A stretch of 64,000 bases of DNA, taken from positions 4,441,001 to 4,505,000 of the forward strand of contig NZ_CP046266.1 of NCBI RefSeq assembly GCF_009720625.1, written 5' to 3'. The notes below the pieces were generated by a model. That model was given only the letters and a program-made list of their open reading frames with translations. It searched no databases and was not told where the DNA came from. The stretch is from Metabacillus sediminilitoris (lineage in GTDB: Bacteria > Bacillota > Bacilli > Bacillales > Bacillaceae). The position numbers were made by a program, and so were the translations under genes. Of the stretch, positions 16,096-25,382 are shown piece after piece. The stretch's first letter is position 1; each line of letters opens with the position of its first letter.

Positions 16096-17238
16096 ATGAG
16101 AATAGCTATTTTCACAGACACCTTTGCACCAGATGTTAATGGAGTTGCACGTACATTAAAACGTTTTACTGATTATCTTGACGCAAATGGATATGAATAT
16201 CGGGTTTTTGCACCTATAAGTACAAATGAAAGCCGATTTACCAGCCATATACATCGTTTCGCAAGCCTGCCATTTTTTTTATATCCTGAATGCAGGTTAG
16301 CCTTGCCAAACATGCTGCAAGTGAAGGCAGAACTGCAGAGATTTAAACCAGATCTTATCCATGTAGCAACACCCTTTAATATAGGTCTTTGCGGGTTACA
16401 TTATGCAAAAAAATTAAACATCCCAATTGTAGGATCCTATCATACTGATTTTGATCAGTATTTAAAATATTATGATCTCCAATTTTTCTCTAAATTTTTA
16501 TGGAAATATATGCACTGGTTCCATAAACCTCTACGACAAATATTTGTTCCATCTCATGAAACAATGGAGCAATTAAAACGTAAAGGATTTTCAAATATAC
16601 GGATATGGGGAAGAGGGGTTGATTGTAATCTTTTCCATCCAAACTATTCAGTTCAAGAAGTACGGGAGCAATACCAAATAAATGAAAAGTACATCCTATC
16701 ATATGTTGGCCGTCTAGCTCCTGAAAAAGATATCGAAACACTTTTAAATATTTCTTTACAACTACCAGAAATAATTAGAAGCCAGATTCATTGGTTAATT
16801 GTTGGAGATGGCCCTTCGAAGGAGGAAATGGTAAAAAGTGCTCCTGAAAATATGACTTTTGCTGGTTATCTAAATGGGGAAAATCTCGCAAAAGTATATG
16901 CTAGTTCTGATCTATTTGTCTTCCCTTCTTCAACTGAAACTTTTGGAAATGTCGTGTTGGAAGCTTTGGCAACTGGAACTCCAGTCATTGCAGCAAATTC
17001 AGGGGGAGTCAAAAATATCGTCAACCAAGGAATAACCGGAACCCTTTGCGAACCTAAACATGTTGAACAATTTCAAACCGCTATTATATCTTTATTAGGA
17101 AATGATACTCTTCGATTAAAAATGAGTGAGGATGCACGTAAATATGCTCTATCACAATCATGGGATCAAATATTTGAGGGTTTACTTAAGGATTATGAAG
17201 AGGCTTTAATTGAAAAGAAACAAATTCGCTATGCATAA
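16096..17238 (+). CDS. GT4-family glycosyltransferase
   Basis: A 380-residue retaining glycosyltransferase with the GT-B fold. The N-terminus MRIAIFTDTFAPDVNGV is typical of the mannosyl/glucosyl-lipid synthase branch (MgtA/PimB-like), and the C-terminal nucleotide-sugar site includes FVFPSSTETFGNVVLEALA with the E-x7-E pair. An open frame reaches back to a GTG at 16030, but the ATG at 16096 has GGGGGG five bases upstream and the family-standard start. It likely uses an NDP-sugar to glycosylate diacylglycerol or a related lipid; that is inference. Confidence 0.85.
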   Translation: MRIAIFTDTFAPDVNGVARTLKRFTDYLDANGYEYRVFAPISTNESRFTSHIHRFASLPFFLYPECRLALPNMLQVKAELQRFKPDLIHVATPFNIGLCGLHYAKKLNIPIVGSYHTDFDQYLKYYDLQFFSKFLWKYMHWFHKPLRQIFVPSHETMEQLKRKGFSNIRIWGRGVDCNLFHPNYSVQEVREQYQINEKYILSYVGRLAPEKDIETLLNISLQLPEIIRSQIHWLIVGDGPSKEEMVKSAPENMTFAGYLNGENLAKVYASSDLFVFPSSTETFGNVVLEALATGTPVIAANSGGVKNIVNQGITGTLCEPKHVEQFQTAIISLLGNDTLRLKMSEDARKYALSQSWDQIFEGLLKDYEEALIEKKQIRYA

Positions 17239-17257
17239 AATAATTGTTTAATCTTAA

Positions 17258-17299
17258 AATGCGAAAAAGCACTCCTTCATAGGATCGCTTTTTCGCATT
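17258..17299. terminator. Bidirectional terminator between the GT4 and chemoreceptor genes
   Basis: AATGCGAAAAAGC (17258-17270) pairs exactly with GCTTTTTCGCATT (17287-17299). It separates convergent genes and can act on both strands. Confidence 0.85.
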
Positions 17300-17301
17300 C
17301 A

Positions 17302-18591
17302 TTATTTAATCTCTAATTTTTTCAATGTTGAGGCTAACTTTTCACTTAACTTATTTATTTTTTCAGAAGAAACATTAATGGTTCCAATTGAATTCATTTG
17401 TTCTTCGATTGATGCAGTAATTTCTTCAGTAGATGCAGCAGTTTGTTCTGCCACTGCTGAGATATTTTGAATCGAATCCAAAATAACATTACTATGAGCA
17501 GAAACATTTTCAATCTCGCTATTTAACTTTGTGGTCTCATCTATTATTTTATTAATAGAACTTGATATACGATTAAATTCATTTTCTGTTGCTTGAACAC
17601 TTTTATTTAATCCATTTGTTATCTCTGTCGTCTGAGCCATGACAATCACAGTTGATTCTGTCTCTTTTTCAATATTTTGGATCATCGTTTGAATTTGTGA
17701 CGTAGCCTGGTTTGTTTCCTCTGCAAGCTTTCTTACCTCATCAGCTACTACTGCAAAGCCTTTGCCGTGTTCACCAGCTCTTGCAGCCTCTATGCTAGCA
17801 TTTAGTGCTAATAAGTTAGTCTGCTTTGAAATGTTGTTAATCGTTGTCACAATCCCAGAAATTTGATTCACACTTTGATAAAGAGTAGTAATCCCCAAAC
17901 TAATTTGTTCTAACATGTTTGCGTTCTCTCTATTCGATGCTTGTAACCCGTTCACACTATCTTTTCCTGAGTGAACAGCATGTGCAGAATCCTTGGTTAA
18001 CTGCATAATCACAGAACTTTCTTCTGTCATTAACATGATATTTGCTTGTAAATCACTCACCTTATGACTTGTTGATTCAATATCTGAAGCCTGTGATGCT
18101 GAGCCAATTGAAATTTCATGTAATGCGCTTTTAACATCCTCATTTGAAACTCTCTTTCCCTCAGTTAATACTGCTAGCTCGTGTGATGATGTTGAAATAG
18201 AGTAACTAGCATCCTTCAACTCAGAAACTAATGAATATATATTTTCACTAATCTTGTTTATTGATGCTGCTAAGATTCCAAATTCATCCTTACTTTCTTT
18301 TAATGTAGCTTTATTAAAACATCCTGCCGCCAATTCAGAGGCATTGTGCATCATTTCATTTAGTAATTTCAACTTTATTGAAATAGCCAAATAAAGTGCA
18401 CCCATACATATTATTGAAATAACTGCTATCACGCCAATCAAATTCCATACTAAGAAGGTCAATTCTTGGCTTTGTTCTAAAGCATTTTTGACAAAGTAAT
18501 AACTAAAAAATCCAATTGAGCTAGTCATAACTAATACTAATATGATCATAATAAAAAGTAACTTAATTGAAACCCTTTTATGTTCTTTCAA
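17302..18591 (-). CDS. Methyl-accepting chemotaxis protein without an outer sensing domain
   Basis: Two membrane helices (starting [16 protein letters not shown] and [13 protein letters not shown]) are separated by only about a dozen residues, so there is no extracellular ligand domain. A HAMP-like linker and a long coiled-coil signalling domain follow, with the conserved hairpin tip [18 protein letters not shown] and [16 protein letters not shown]. No C-terminal CheR/CheB pentapeptide is present. The open frame reaches 18645, but a TTG at 18591 is preceded by GGGGG at good spacing. A SigD-like promoter at 18626-18650 would start transcription downstream of the earlier ATG/GTG candidates, so I favour the TTG. 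The stimulus is probably sensed in the membrane or cytoplasm. Confidence 0.85.
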   Translation of the reverse strand: MKEHKRVSIKLLFIMIILVLVMTSSIGFFSYYFVKNALEQSQELTFLVWNLIGVIAVISIICMGALYLAISIKLKLLNEMMHNASELAAGCFNKATLKESKDEFGILAASINKISENIYSLVSELKDASYSISTSSHELAVLTEGKRVSNEDVKSALHEISIGSASQASDIESTSHKVSDLQANIMLMTEESSVIMQLTKDSAHAVHSGKDSVNGLQASNRENANMLEQISLGITTLYQSVNQISGIVTTINNISKQTNLLALNASIEAARAGEHGKGFAVVADEVRKLAEETNQATSQIQTMIQNIEKETESTVIVMAQTTEITNGLNKSVQATENEFNRISSSINKIIDETTKLNSEIENVSAHSNVILDSIQNISAVAEQTAASTEEITASIEEQMNSIGTINVSSEKINKLSEKLASTLKKLEIK

Positions 18592-18625
18592 TGTAATACC
18601 CCCACATGTTGACATTCTATGTATT

Positions 18626-18650
18626 ATATCGACGTGCAGCGGCAATTTTA
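18626..18650 (-). promoter_or_regulatory. Possible SigD (motility) promoter
   Basis: On the minus strand TAAA (18650-18647) and GTCGATAT (18633-18626) resemble the SigD elements TAAA and GCCGATAT. The spacing of 13 is shorter than the usual 14-16. It lies upstream of a chemoreceptor gene, a typical SigD target. The same bases include TATAAT, so a SigA reading is possible. Confidence 0.45.
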
Positions 18651-18911
18651 TAGGTATTTTAAAAATAAAATAATAAAGCAGCTAACATAATGAAACGTTC
18701 AATGCTTTTAATTTGTGTCTCTCCCATTAGCTTTTAGAAAGAGATCCTCTATAACTCAAATTCAATTAAGGCAACAATATTTCTGCAACTTCTTAGTAAG
18801 CTGCACTTTCTCAGATGCAGGTAATTGTAATACACGGTTACTATATGTAAGGCATCTTGATCAATTTTAGGTAAATTTGCGATCAATGTGTGCTTCCTTC
18901 TCTAGCGAGCA

Positions 18912-19049
18912 TTAAAAGACCTTGAAGGAACTACCTACGTTATAGAAATCACAAGTACATGTACTTTCACATTCCTTTGCACCTGAAGCTATATGTTTTG
19001 CATGATCTCCACAGAACAAAATTTTTTCATCATACAGAAAAAGGCTCAT
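18912..19049 (-). CDS. Cys/His-rich small ORF (45 aa) coupled to the YtkA-like gene
   Basis: The ATG at 19049 overlaps the TGA of the upstream lipoprotein gene (ATGA), and GAAGGGG just before it could be the ribosome site. The 45 residues include FCGDHAKHIASGAKECEST followed by CTC: four Cys and two His, as in a small metal-binding protein. It matches no family I recognise. The overlap and Cys spacing support it, but at this length chance is possible. A longer frame at 19030-19248 lies inside the lipoprotein gene and is a shadow. Confidence 0.4.
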   Translation of the reverse strand: MSLFLYDEKILFCGDHAKHIASGAKECESTCTCDFYNVGSSFKVF

Positions 19050-19840
19050 GGCCCCTTCTGAACTTCGACTGAAGTTTCAATATGGTCATGAACCTCTCCT
19101 TTTTCAACATGAACGACAATCGTATACATACCTGCTTTTTCAAACTTAAAAGAAGACGTATACGTTCCTTTTGTTGATGATTCAGCTGCATCAATATAAT
19201 TGTGTTGCTCTTCTCCTTCCATCCAAATTTCAAATCGTACCGTCGCATCTAAGAAGGGTTGATCCCCTTCTTTAATTGTCGTAGTTAATCTTTCCACTTT
19301 ATTCAATTGAAATGTAGTTAATTCTTCAACAGTTATGTTTACACTATGATGGGAGTGCTCCCCTTCTTGTTCACTGTCATGGTGGTCACTATTATGAGAA
19401 GGTTGCTCTTCATCATTCTCTTCAGCTGTTGCCGCTGTCTGTCCTTCCCCAACCTGAATGTCTATTGTTGGCATGGTATGATACTCTTTTACATTAGTGT
19501 GAGCTGTAACTTGATATGTTCCATCTTCTTTAAATAAATAGTTAATTTCATATGTACCTTTATCAACCAGCTTGGCATCTATTTTTTCTGAATGATCTCC
19601 TTTTTGAATCTCAAACTGCACTTCTGCATCATCGACTAGTTCTTCTCCATAATATACGTGTGCACCTATTTGAACTTCTTCACCTTTCTTAACATGCTCC
19701 TTCGCAAGAATGTCCACATGTGGTGCTTTTACTTCTTCTGTTTCTGTTGTTGTATGATCCTTGTGGCTATCTAATTCTTGACAACCACTCAGGATAATCG
19801 AAAAAACAACAATAAAACTGCTTAATACTTTATAGTTCAA
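19046..19840 (-). CDS. Lipoprotein with two YtkA-like (FixH-type) domains
   Basis: A 264-residue exported lipoprotein. The signal peptide MNYKVLSSFIVVFSIILSGC puts the lipid Cys at residue 20. Two similar immunoglobulin-like YtkA domains follow (about 42-130 and 165-262); both contain G-x-Y paired with a GTY/GMY-type strand. The linker between them is acidic and His-rich (SHNSDHHDSEQEGEHSHH), which suggests copper or other metal binding. The usual family member has one domain, so this looks like an internal duplication. Function is not established. Confidence 0.8.
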   Translation of the reverse strand: MNYKVLSSFIVVFSIILSGCQELDSHKDHTTTETEEVKAPHVDILAKEHVKKGEEVQIGAHVYYGEELVDDAEVQFEIQKGDHSEKIDAKLVDKGTYEINYLFKEDGTYQVTAHTNVKEYHTMPTIDIQVGEGQTAATAEENDEEQPSHNSDHHDSEQEGEHSHHSVNITVEELTTFQLNKVERLTTTIKEGDQPFLDATVRFEIWMEGEEQHNYIDAAESSTKGTYTSSFKFEKAGMYTIVVHVEKGEVHDHIETSVEVQKGP

Positions 19841-19970
19841 TCTACATAGCCTCCCTTAATTCCAATACATCCCTAGTATAGTATTTCCAAGTGCTAGATA
19901 AAACAAGTTCTTTTGTTTCTTCGATAAATATACATATTTTAACAATGACGAGTTTACCTGTAGACTACAA

Positions 19971-20003
19971 AAAGACCTGATGCTTTCACGCATCAGGTCT
20001 TTT
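19971..20003 (-). terminator. metK terminator
   Basis: AAAGACCTGATGC pairs with GCATCAGGTCTTT around a six-base loop, in the expected place just after the metK stop. On the minus strand T-rich sequence follows. Confidence 0.88.
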
Positions 20004-20009
20004 CATTTT

Positions 20010-21209
20010 TTATTTATTTAATGCTTCTTTACTTAACGCTTCAGCTTTATCTGTTCTTTCCCAAGGAAGATCAAGATCGTTACGGCCGAAGTGTCCATAT
20101 GCAGCTGTTTGCTTGTAAATTGGACGGCGTAGATCAAGCATTTTAATAATACCTGCTGGACGTAAGTCAAAGTTGTTACGTACAACGTCTACTAATACGT
20201 CTTCAGATACTTTACCTGTACCAAATGTATCAACAGAAATCGATACTGGCTGTGCTACTCCAATCGCATAAGCTAATTGGACTTCACATTTATCAGCTAA
20301 TCCAGAGGCTACGATATTTTTCGCAACATAGCGCGCAGCATATGCAGCTGAACGGTCAACTTTTGTTGCATCCTTACCAGAGAATGCTCCACCACCGTGA
20401 CGCGCATATCCACCATATGTATCAACGATGATTTTACGTCCTGTTAAACCTGCATCACCTTGAGGTCCACCGATAACGAAACGACCAGTTGGGTTAATGA
20501 AATACTTTGTATTTTCATCAATTAATTCTGCAGGAACAACTGGGTTAATAACATGCTCTTTTAAGTTGCGTTGAATTTGCTCAGTTGAAATTTCTGGGTG
20601 GTGCTGTGTAGAAATAACAATCGTATCAATACGAACTGGTTTGTTATTTTCATCATATTCTACAGTTACTTGAGTTTTACCGTCAGGACGTAAGTATGGA
20701 AGAATGTCTTCTTTACGAACTTCTGTTAAGCGGCGAGAAAGTTTGTGTGCTAATGAAATTGGAAGTGGCATTAATTCCTTTGTTTCATTACATGCAAATC
20801 CAAACATTAGACCTTGGTCACCAGCACCAATTGCTTCAATTTCCTCATCAGACATCTGGCCTTCACGAGCTTCAAGTGCTTGGTCAACACCCATTGCGAT
20901 ATCAGCAGACTGCTCATCGATTGAAGTTAATACTGCGCAAGTTTCCGCATCAAAACCGTATTTTGCACGAGTATAGCCGATTCCCTTAATTGTTTCACGA
21001 ACAATTTTTGGAATATCAACATACGTACTTGTTGTAATTTCTCCAGCTACTAGCACTAATCCTGTCGTAACAGAAGTTTCACACGCTACACGAGCATTTG
21101 GATCTTTTGCAATAATTGCATCAAGGATTGAATCTGAAATTTGGTCACAAATCTTATCTGGATGGCCTTCTGTAACAGACTCAGAAGTAAAAAGACGTTT
21201 TTTAGTCAT
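20010..21209 (-). CDS. metK: MetK, S-adenosylmethionine synthetase
   Basis: Makes SAM from methionine and ATP. A 399-residue protein from [19 protein letters not shown], with the ATP motif GHPDK, the signature [10 protein letters not shown] and the phosphate loop [13 protein letters not shown]; length is normal for the family. The open frame extends to 21242, but the ATG at 21209 gives the conserved start, with GAGGAGG upstream. Transcription passes a SAM-I riboswitch and terminator, so the product shuts off its own gene. Confidence 0.96.
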   Translation of the reverse strand: MTKKRLFTSESVTEGHPDKICDQISDSILDAIIAKDPNARVACETSVTTGLVLVAGEITTSTYVDIPKIVRETIKGIGYTRAKYGFDAETCAVLTSIDEQSADIAMGVDQALEAREGQMSDEEIEAIGAGDQGLMFGFACNETKELMPLPISLAHKLSRRLTEVRKEDILPYLRPDGKTQVTVEYDENNKPVRIDTIVISTQHHPEISTEQIQRNLKEHVINPVVPAELIDENTKYFINPTGRFVIGGPQGDAGLTGRKIIVDTYGGYARHGGGAFSGKDATKVDRSAAYAARYVAKNIVASGLADKCEVQLAYAIGVAQPVSISVDTFGTGKVSEDVLVDVVRNNFDLRPAGIIKMLDLRRPIYKQTAAYGHFGRNDLDLPWERTDKAEALSKEALNK

Positions 21210-21390
21210 AATTAAAAGCTTCCTCCTCATATTCATGTTCATTCTTTTGATCCGGAACTCTTCCCTAAAGGGTATTTACCTTATAAAGAATCACGTTGGC
21301 ATGTTTTGTGAACAGAAGTTTTATGTACCTTTACCACATGCTTGTTCTGGTAAAACTCTAATGAAGAAGTACTCATTATTTTCTGTTATC

Positions 21391-21627
21391 AAAAAAACCT
21401 TCCCTAAATGAGGAAAGGTTTGTTATCGTTCATCGCCTTTCGCTCTTATCGATCAAGGATTTTCGCCTTGCATCAGGTTAGCACCTTTGCATCGGAAATG
21501 TTGTTTTGCTTACGCTTATTTTTAATAGAAGCTATATCTATTAAATAATACGTAGGTCGCCACTTTCCTTTGATACAGGTTGCTGGGTTTCATAGGGCCT
21601 GTCCCTCCACCAGCTCGGGATAAGAGA
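21391..21627 (-). ncRNA. SAM-I riboswitch (S-box) with terminator
   Basis: On the minus strand the leader begins CTCTTATC (P1) and carries GAGCTGGTGGAGGGAC, GGCCC-ATGAAACCC-GCAACC and AGGTGCTAA-CCTG, all hallmarks of the S-box aptamer. P1 closes with GATAAGAG near 21443. A terminator hairpin (AACCTTTCC / GGGAAGGTT, then T7) at 21391-21421 follows. SAM binding should favour termination. metK starts 180 bases downstream. Confidence 0.95.
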
Positions 21628-21643
21628 ATCCGTTCAAGGAAAT

Positions 21644-21672
21644 ATCATAGCGCACAAGAATACTACTGTCAA
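21644..21672 (-). promoter_or_regulatory. metK SigA promoter
   Basis: On the minus strand TTGACA (21672-21667), 17 bases and TATGAT (21649-21644) form a near-consensus promoter. The first bases of the transcript would be just upstream of the S-box P1 helix. Confidence 0.88.
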
Positions 21673-21930
21673 CAAAAACCGACAAGTCTAAACATAATAT
21701 TTTTATCACATTCATTCATCACAAAATCTCTTTCTTAGTAATGCCCCTTTAAAAAGCAAATTATAAACGTTTTTTTATTATGTAGTATTATTTGTTGTGG
21801 ACTAAATCATTGTGGTTCCTATACATAGTCTTCCTCAATTTCCTAATGTCTATCATGCTTGTTTTATTTACAATTAGGTCTAAACTTTTTCATTAAAAAT
21901 TCACAATTAGTATGTTTTATTAAAATTAAT

Positions 21931-21940
21931 GTGTTATACT
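21931..21940 (+). promoter_or_regulatory. Possible extended -10 promoter of pckA
   Basis: TG-T-TATACT (TATACT at 21935-21940) is an extended -10 element about 80 bases upstream of pckA. No good -35 is seen, which fits a promoter under repressor control, but the call is only moderately supported. Confidence 0.5.
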
Positions 21941-22016
21941 ATTCAAAAATAAGTCTGTATATTGTAATATATTTCTATAGTTATACGTTAATTTTACGAA
22001 AAGGATGGTAATGGGG

Positions 22017-23603
22017 ATGAATATTGTGGAGATGTCAAATGAGCTTGCACAGCTTGTTAAAGGTGAAAATGCAAATCACAATTTATCAGTTGCTCAACTT
22101 GTAGAAAAGGTGCTTGAGCGCAAGGAAGGAATTTTAACATCAACAGGAGCAATTCGAGCAACTACTGGCGCGTATACTGGTAGATCTCCTAAAGATAAAT
22201 TTATAGTAAAGGAACAGTCTGTAAAAAATAAAATCGATTGGGGAACTGTTAACAAACCCATTTCAGAGGAAGCATTTGATAAACTTTATAGCAAAGTAAT
22301 CTCTTACTTAAAAGAACGAGATGAATTTTATATTTTTAATGGTTTTGCAGGTGCAGACAAACGCTATCAATTGCCACTCCAAGTAATCAATGAGTTTGCT
22401 TGGCATAATTTATTTGCTCAACAACTTTTTATTAAAGAAAATAATGATTCTCCATCTACTGAAAAGCCTTTTACGATTATCAGTGCACCGAATTTCAAAG
22501 CAGATCCTGAGATTGATGGAACAAACTCAGAAACTTTTATTATTATTTCATTTGAAAAAAGAGCAATCTTAATTGGTGGTACTGAGTATGCTGGAGAAAT
22601 GAAAAAATCTGTCTTTTCAGTCATGAACTATTTATTACCTGAGAATAATATTCTTCCTATGCACTGCTCTGCAAATGTCGGCTTTGAAGGTGACGTTGCA
22701 TTATTTTTTGGATTATCAGGAACAGGAAAAACAACGCTGTCTGCTGATCCTAACAGACGTTTAATTGGAGACGATGAACACGGTTGGTCTACTTCAGGCG
22801 TTTTCAATATTGAAGGCGGTTGCTATGCAAAATGCATCAATTTAACGAAAGAAAAAGAGCCGCAAATATTCAATGCAATTCGTTATGGTGCTGTATTAGA
22901 AAACGTTGTGATTGATGATGAAACACGTGAAGCTGATTATGATGATTCATTTTACACTGAAAACACACGTGCAGCATATTCCTTAGAAGCAATTGATAAA
23001 GTCATTACACCAAGCATAGCAGGGCATCCGCAAACAATTGTCTTTTTAACAGCTGATGCATTTGGAGTTCTGCCTCCAATCAGTAAATTATCTAGAGAAC
23101 AAGCTATGTATCACTTTTTGAGTGGCTACACGAGTAAATTAGCAGGAACTGAGCGTGGTATTACAGCGCCAGAAGCTACCTTCTCTACATGCTTTGGTTC
23201 ACCATTTTTACCTCTGCCAGCAACACGTTATGCAAATATGCTTGGTCAAAAGATTGATGAACATACTGTACAAGTATTTTTAGTTAATACTGGTTGGACC
23301 GGCGGTGAATATGGAGTCGGAAATCGAATGAAATTAAAATATACGAGAGCAATGGTTCAAGCTGCAATTGAAGGAGATCTTGATAATATTGAAACAGTGA
23401 AGGATGAGGTTTTCGGCCTTAATATTCCTATTCATGTTCCTGGTGTACCTGATGATGTTTTACAGCCGCACCTAACATGGAGCTCAAAAGAAGATTATCT
23501 CCAAAAAGCGAGTGAACTAGCAACAAAATTCAATAATAACTTTAAAAAATTCGCACATGTTTCTCCTGAGATCGAGCATTTAGGTGGTCCATTAAGCAAA
23601 TAA
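22017..23603 (+). CDS. pckA: PckA, ATP-dependent phosphoenolpyruvate carboxykinase
   Basis: The gluconeogenic enzyme that converts oxaloacetate and ATP to PEP, CO2 and ADP. A 528-residue protein with the kinase 1a loop [11 protein letters not shown], kinase 2 LIGDDEHGW, and the PCK motif around MHCSANVG, all intact. Three in-frame ATGs lie at 22005, 22011 and 22017; AAGGATGG at 22001-22008 is correctly spaced only for 22017. As in B. subtilis it is divergent from metK. Confidence 0.95.
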   Translation: MNIVEMSNELAQLVKGENANHNLSVAQLVEKVLERKEGILTSTGAIRATTGAYTGRSPKDKFIVKEQSVKNKIDWGTVNKPISEEAFDKLYSKVISYLKERDEFYIFNGFAGADKRYQLPLQVINEFAWHNLFAQQLFIKENNDSPSTEKPFTIISAPNFKADPEIDGTNSETFIIISFEKRAILIGGTEYAGEMKKSVFSVMNYLLPENNILPMHCSANVGFEGDVALFFGLSGTGKTTLSADPNRRLIGDDEHGWSTSGVFNIEGGCYAKCINLTKEKEPQIFNAIRYGAVLENVVIDDETREADYDDSFYTENTRAAYSLEAIDKVITPSIAGHPQTIVFLTADAFGVLPPISKLSREQAMYHFLSGYTSKLAGTERGITAPEATFSTCFGSPFLPLPATRYANMLGQKIDEHTVQVFLVNTGWTGGEYGVGNRMKLKYTRAMVQAAIEGDLDNIETVKDEVFGLNIPIHVPGVPDDVLQPHLTWSSKEDYLQKASELATKFNNNFKKFAHVSPEIEHLGGPLSK

Positions 23604-23711
23604 AGTAAGCTATATAGCTTAGAAGCTGAAACAATGTTTTTCATAGCCTTAAGACCTGACCTTAGTAAATCCTTAATCCGAAATTGGAGATTTACTTCCT
23701 TTAAAAAATCT

Positions 23712-23752
23712 AAAAAGAGTAAGGCTGGAAACAAACGGTCTTACTCTTTTTT
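23712..23752 (+). terminator. pckA terminator
   Basis: AAAAAGAGTAAG (23712-23723) pairs with CTTACTCTTTTT (23740-23751), with a T-rich tail. Confidence 0.85.
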
Positions 23753-23826
23753 ATATCAGCTCAGTACTAGTCATTTACCTAGGCACTTTTCGTAAAGATT
23801 GTTATTTTAAAACGAGAACTATATAA

Positions 23827-23957
23827 GGTTAATTGGAGCAGATTGCGAGACTCATGCTTAGAGCAGCGGGACAGGTGAGACTCATGCAGGCGTTTACACC
23901 AAGGTGGCTCATCGCCCGCCCCGCTAAAAAGCGAGCACCCTCTCGCTGCAATTAACC
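23827..23957. repeat. Dispersed GC-rich repeat family R1, copy 2 (inverted relative to copy 1)
   Basis: Bounded by perfect inverted ends GGTTAATTG (23827-23835) and CAATTAACC (23949-23957), 131 bases. Its reverse complement aligns along most of its length with 4563-4687, sharing the segments GTAAACGCCTGC and GTCTCACCTGTCCCGCTGCT. It lies between two terminators and carries no gene. Confidence 0.82.
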
Positions 23958-24042
23958 ACACAGCTCTTCTTGGTAAATTGCAACAAAGTTTACGAAAACA
24001 GCCTTTACCTAAAAGTACATTAATTATCAATTTAATAAAAAT

Positions 24043-24077
24043 AAAAAACCAGGATAACAAAGCAAATCCTGGTTTTT
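24043..24077 (-). terminator. ytmB terminator
   Basis: AAAAACCAGGA pairs with TCCTGGTTTTT around a twelve-base loop, immediately after the ytmB stop on the minus strand. Confidence 0.85.
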
Positions 24078-24081
24078 CCAT

Positions 24082-24324
24082 TTAATTTGTTGAATTAAGA
24101 GCAATTAACCGATACGTTACAACTGTTTTATTTTCACCAATTTCCAGTTTTTCAACTATTGCTTCACCAGCTATTTCTCCTGCTTTTGTTTTTCTTACCT
24201 CAATTGGAATGTCAATTGGGTAGATTCGATAGCCCTCTTTTGTGACTTGAAAAATATTTTCATCAATTCTTTGTTCATTACCTTTTGTCACAATCATCGT
24301 ATTAAATTCAACAGGCATTCCCAT
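24082..24324 (-). CDS. ytmB: YtmB family protein (DUF2584)
   Basis: An 80-residue, beta-rich soluble protein (MGMPVEFNTMIVTKGNEQRI) that matches B. subtilis YtmB in length and in position between pckA and ytmA. Function is unknown. A good AGGAGG site precedes the start at 24324. Confidence 0.82.
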   Translation of the reverse strand: MGMPVEFNTMIVTKGNEQRIDENIFQVTKEGYRIYPIDIPIEVRKTKAGEIAGEAIVEKLEIGENKTVVTYRLIALNSTN

Positions 24325-24395
24325 CAGAAAACCTCCTTGTTATTCCATTTCCTATAATCTTTATCATAACACCCTTGTTCACTTTGAAAAACATA

Positions 24396-25175
24396 TTATT
24401 GATTTTTCATCCATGTACAAAGCCTATGTAATGTTTCTCGATTTATTTTCGGAGGGAAATAATGAGTAAATTCTTCAAAATACCAGCTTTCAACTGGTTT
24501 ATTTAATTCCTTTAATCGTTTTTCGAGTCTGTAAGCATGCTCAACAGAGACATTTTTATCTTTCACACCGTGTATAATTAAAACAGGAGCATTCATTTTC
24601 TCTAATTCATATAAAGGTGTTCGCCACACATAGCGAGTAGGATATTTTGTTGGCGTACCACCAATTACTCTTTTCATCATTCTACGCAAATCTTCTCGCT
24701 CAACATAGGTTAAAAACATATCAGAAACTCCACCCCATGTCACAACAGAGCATACATGGTCAGACAAAATTCCTGCTAATAATGCCATAACGCCACCTCT
24801 TGAAAAACCAAAAACATGAATACGTTCTGAACGAACATTTGGAAGTTGCCTTAAGAGGTCGAGACATGAGAGCGCATCATACCGATCATCTCCAGCAAAA
24901 TCTTCATTCCCTTCACCACCTTGATTGCCTCGATAAAATGGCGCCATAACAACAAAGCCTTCTGAGGCGAATTGAATAATTCTTCCTACCCTTACCATAC
25001 CAACATTTTTAATTCCGCCTCTTAAGTAAAGAAATCCATCATAGCTACCTGATGCAGTCGGTTCTGCTAAAAGACCTTTTACTTTTAAGTTGTTCGAAAA
25101 GTATGTGACAATCCAAAGTCGTATGTTTGGATTTGGGGATGGATATTTAACTTTACTAAGGATTTCACCATTCAT
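24396..25175 (-). CDS. ytmA: YtmA, S9-type alpha/beta hydrolase
   Basis: A 259-residue serine hydrolase of the prolyl-oligopeptidase-like group. The nucleophile is in GFSRGG, the acid in HGVKDKNVS, and the base His in FTHYFPP; the AFYRGNQGG segment near the oxyanion hole is typical of YtmA. Of the candidate starts, the ATG at 25175 follows GAGTGA at good spacing. The natural substrate is unknown. Confidence 0.85.
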   Translation of the reverse strand: MNGEILSKVKYPSPNPNIRLWIVTYFSNNLKVKGLLAEPTASGSYDGFLYLRGGIKNVGMVRVGRIIQFASEGFVVMAPFYRGNQGGEGNEDFAGDDRYDALSCLDLLRQLPNVRSERIHVFGFSRGGVMALLAGILSDHVCSVVTWGGVSDMFLTYVEREDLRRMMKRVIGGTPTKYPTRYVWRTPLYELEKMNAPVLIIHGVKDKNVSVEHAYRLEKRLKELNKPVESWYFEEFTHYFPPKINRETLHRLCTWMKNQ

Positions 25176-25382
25176 AAACAATTCACTCTTTCTATTGTCA
25201 AATACCCTTTTATCGTTCCCATTTGGCTATAACTTCACATCATAATTTTAAATTGGGCATTCACACATTTTTCCTAAATTCATAAATTATTATAAGTTCA
25301 CACGTTTCTTTCATATTCTACAATTCCACACATCTATTTTACAAAAATTATAAGATGCATTGCATCTAGGGGGGTTTGTTAA

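Noticed and set aside
19030..19248. 72-codon minus-strand frame overlapping the YtkA-like gene
   Set aside because: It lies inside the lipoprotein gene in another frame and has no own start signals.
20225..20989. Several plus-strand frames opposite metK
   Set aside because: They are antisense shadows of a highly conserved gene; none has a ribosome site.
25182..25382. Possible thiamine (TPP) riboswitch upstream of ytlACD
   Set aside because: The importer resembles thiamine-precursor systems, but no CTGAGA-type core or matching helices are visible in the leader.
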